Part shown: in pieces, positions 22,295 through 22,297 of the stretch
How the letters are laid out: every line of letters starts with the position of its first letter
Numbering within the stretch: position 1 is the first letter of the stretch
Made by a program: the position numbers and the translations under genes
Assembly: GCA_949288625.1 (NCBI GenBank)
Contig: CASEKZ010000028.1
Location: 1 to 22,297, forward strand
Source: an uncultured bacterium
GTDB lineage: Bacteria > Bacillota_I > Bacilli_A > RF39 > UBA660
DNA length: 22,297 bases
Reading direction: 5' to 3'
Notes under the pieces: generated by a model
What the model was told of the DNA's origin: nothing
Database searches by the model: none
What the model saw: only the letters and a program-made list of their open reading frames with translations

Positions 22295-22297
22295 AAA

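Noticed and set aside
1..22297. tRNA, rRNA, CRISPR array, insertion sequence or prophage gene
   Set aside because: None of the characteristic structures, repeats or proteins was found on either strand; the SRP RNA gene is also not visible near ffh.

Overview
The window looks like ordinary, gene-dense, low-GC Firmicutes chromosome. The AT-rich codons, strong GGAGG-type ribosome binding sites, short AT-rich intergenic hairpin terminators and the ftsY-ylxM-ffh block all point to Bacilli or a related low-GC lineage. UGA is used as a stop (the cysteine desulfurase gene ends in TGA), so this is not a Mycoplasma-type code. A CotD-like coat protein, two tiny YjcZ-like membrane peptides and a DacF-like carboxypeptidase beside a nucleoside phosphorylase suggest an organism that sporulates or recently did. 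I cannot name a genus; an uncultured gut Bacilli/Erysipelotrichia-like lineage is a reasonable guess.

Layout. 1-310: C-terminal end of an exported-looking protein with a dockerin-like calcium loop. 338-2020 (-): ribonuclease J, ending in a terminator hairpin shared with the first gene. 2143-5679 (+): probable operon of an unrecognised 320-residue protein, FtsY, YlxM and Ffh (SRP targeting), driven by a promoter that overlaps the divergent rnj promoter. 5808-7772 (+): CotD-like coat protein, an unrecognised 159-residue protein, RNA polymerase omega and RecX, most with their own promoter. 7796-8974 (-): PrsA-like membrane-anchored foldase. 9115-9364 (+): two small sporulation-type peptides. 9525-10835 (+): VanY-type carboxypeptidase with two Ig-like domains. 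10845-11243 (-): HIT protein. 11386-13475 (+): cytoplasmic beta-lactamase-fold serine hydrolase plus class I glutamine-amidotransferase-like hydrolase. 13583-15257 (+): SufS-type cysteine desulfurase and an unrecognised 143-residue protein. 15446-15787 (+): short SsbB-like single-strand-binding protein. 15844-18440 (+): pyrimidine-nucleoside phosphorylase and a DacF-like D-Ala-D-Ala carboxypeptidase. 18535-21144 (+): P2-type calcium-pump-like ATPase. 21272-22294 (+): a short S-adenosylmethionine synthetase.

The genes are mostly housekeeping and envelope functions: RNA decay, membrane targeting, extracytoplasmic folding, peptidoglycan trimming (VanY, DacF, possibly the serine hydrolase), spore coat, DNA repair/recombination (RecX, SSB), sulfur and SAM metabolism. 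I see no CRISPR array, transposase, phage gene, tRNA or rRNA, and no clearly new multi-gene system. The most worthwhile oddities are the dockerin-like tail, a possible SD-sequestering leader on ssb, the non-lipoprotein PrsA with a Lys-rich cytoplasmic tail, the leaderless serine hydrolase/amidase pair, the unrecognised gene heading the SRP operon, and a recurrent extended -10 promoter. No gene-free stretch exceeds 300 bases; the longest (15258-15445) holds a terminator, a promoter and the ssb leader.
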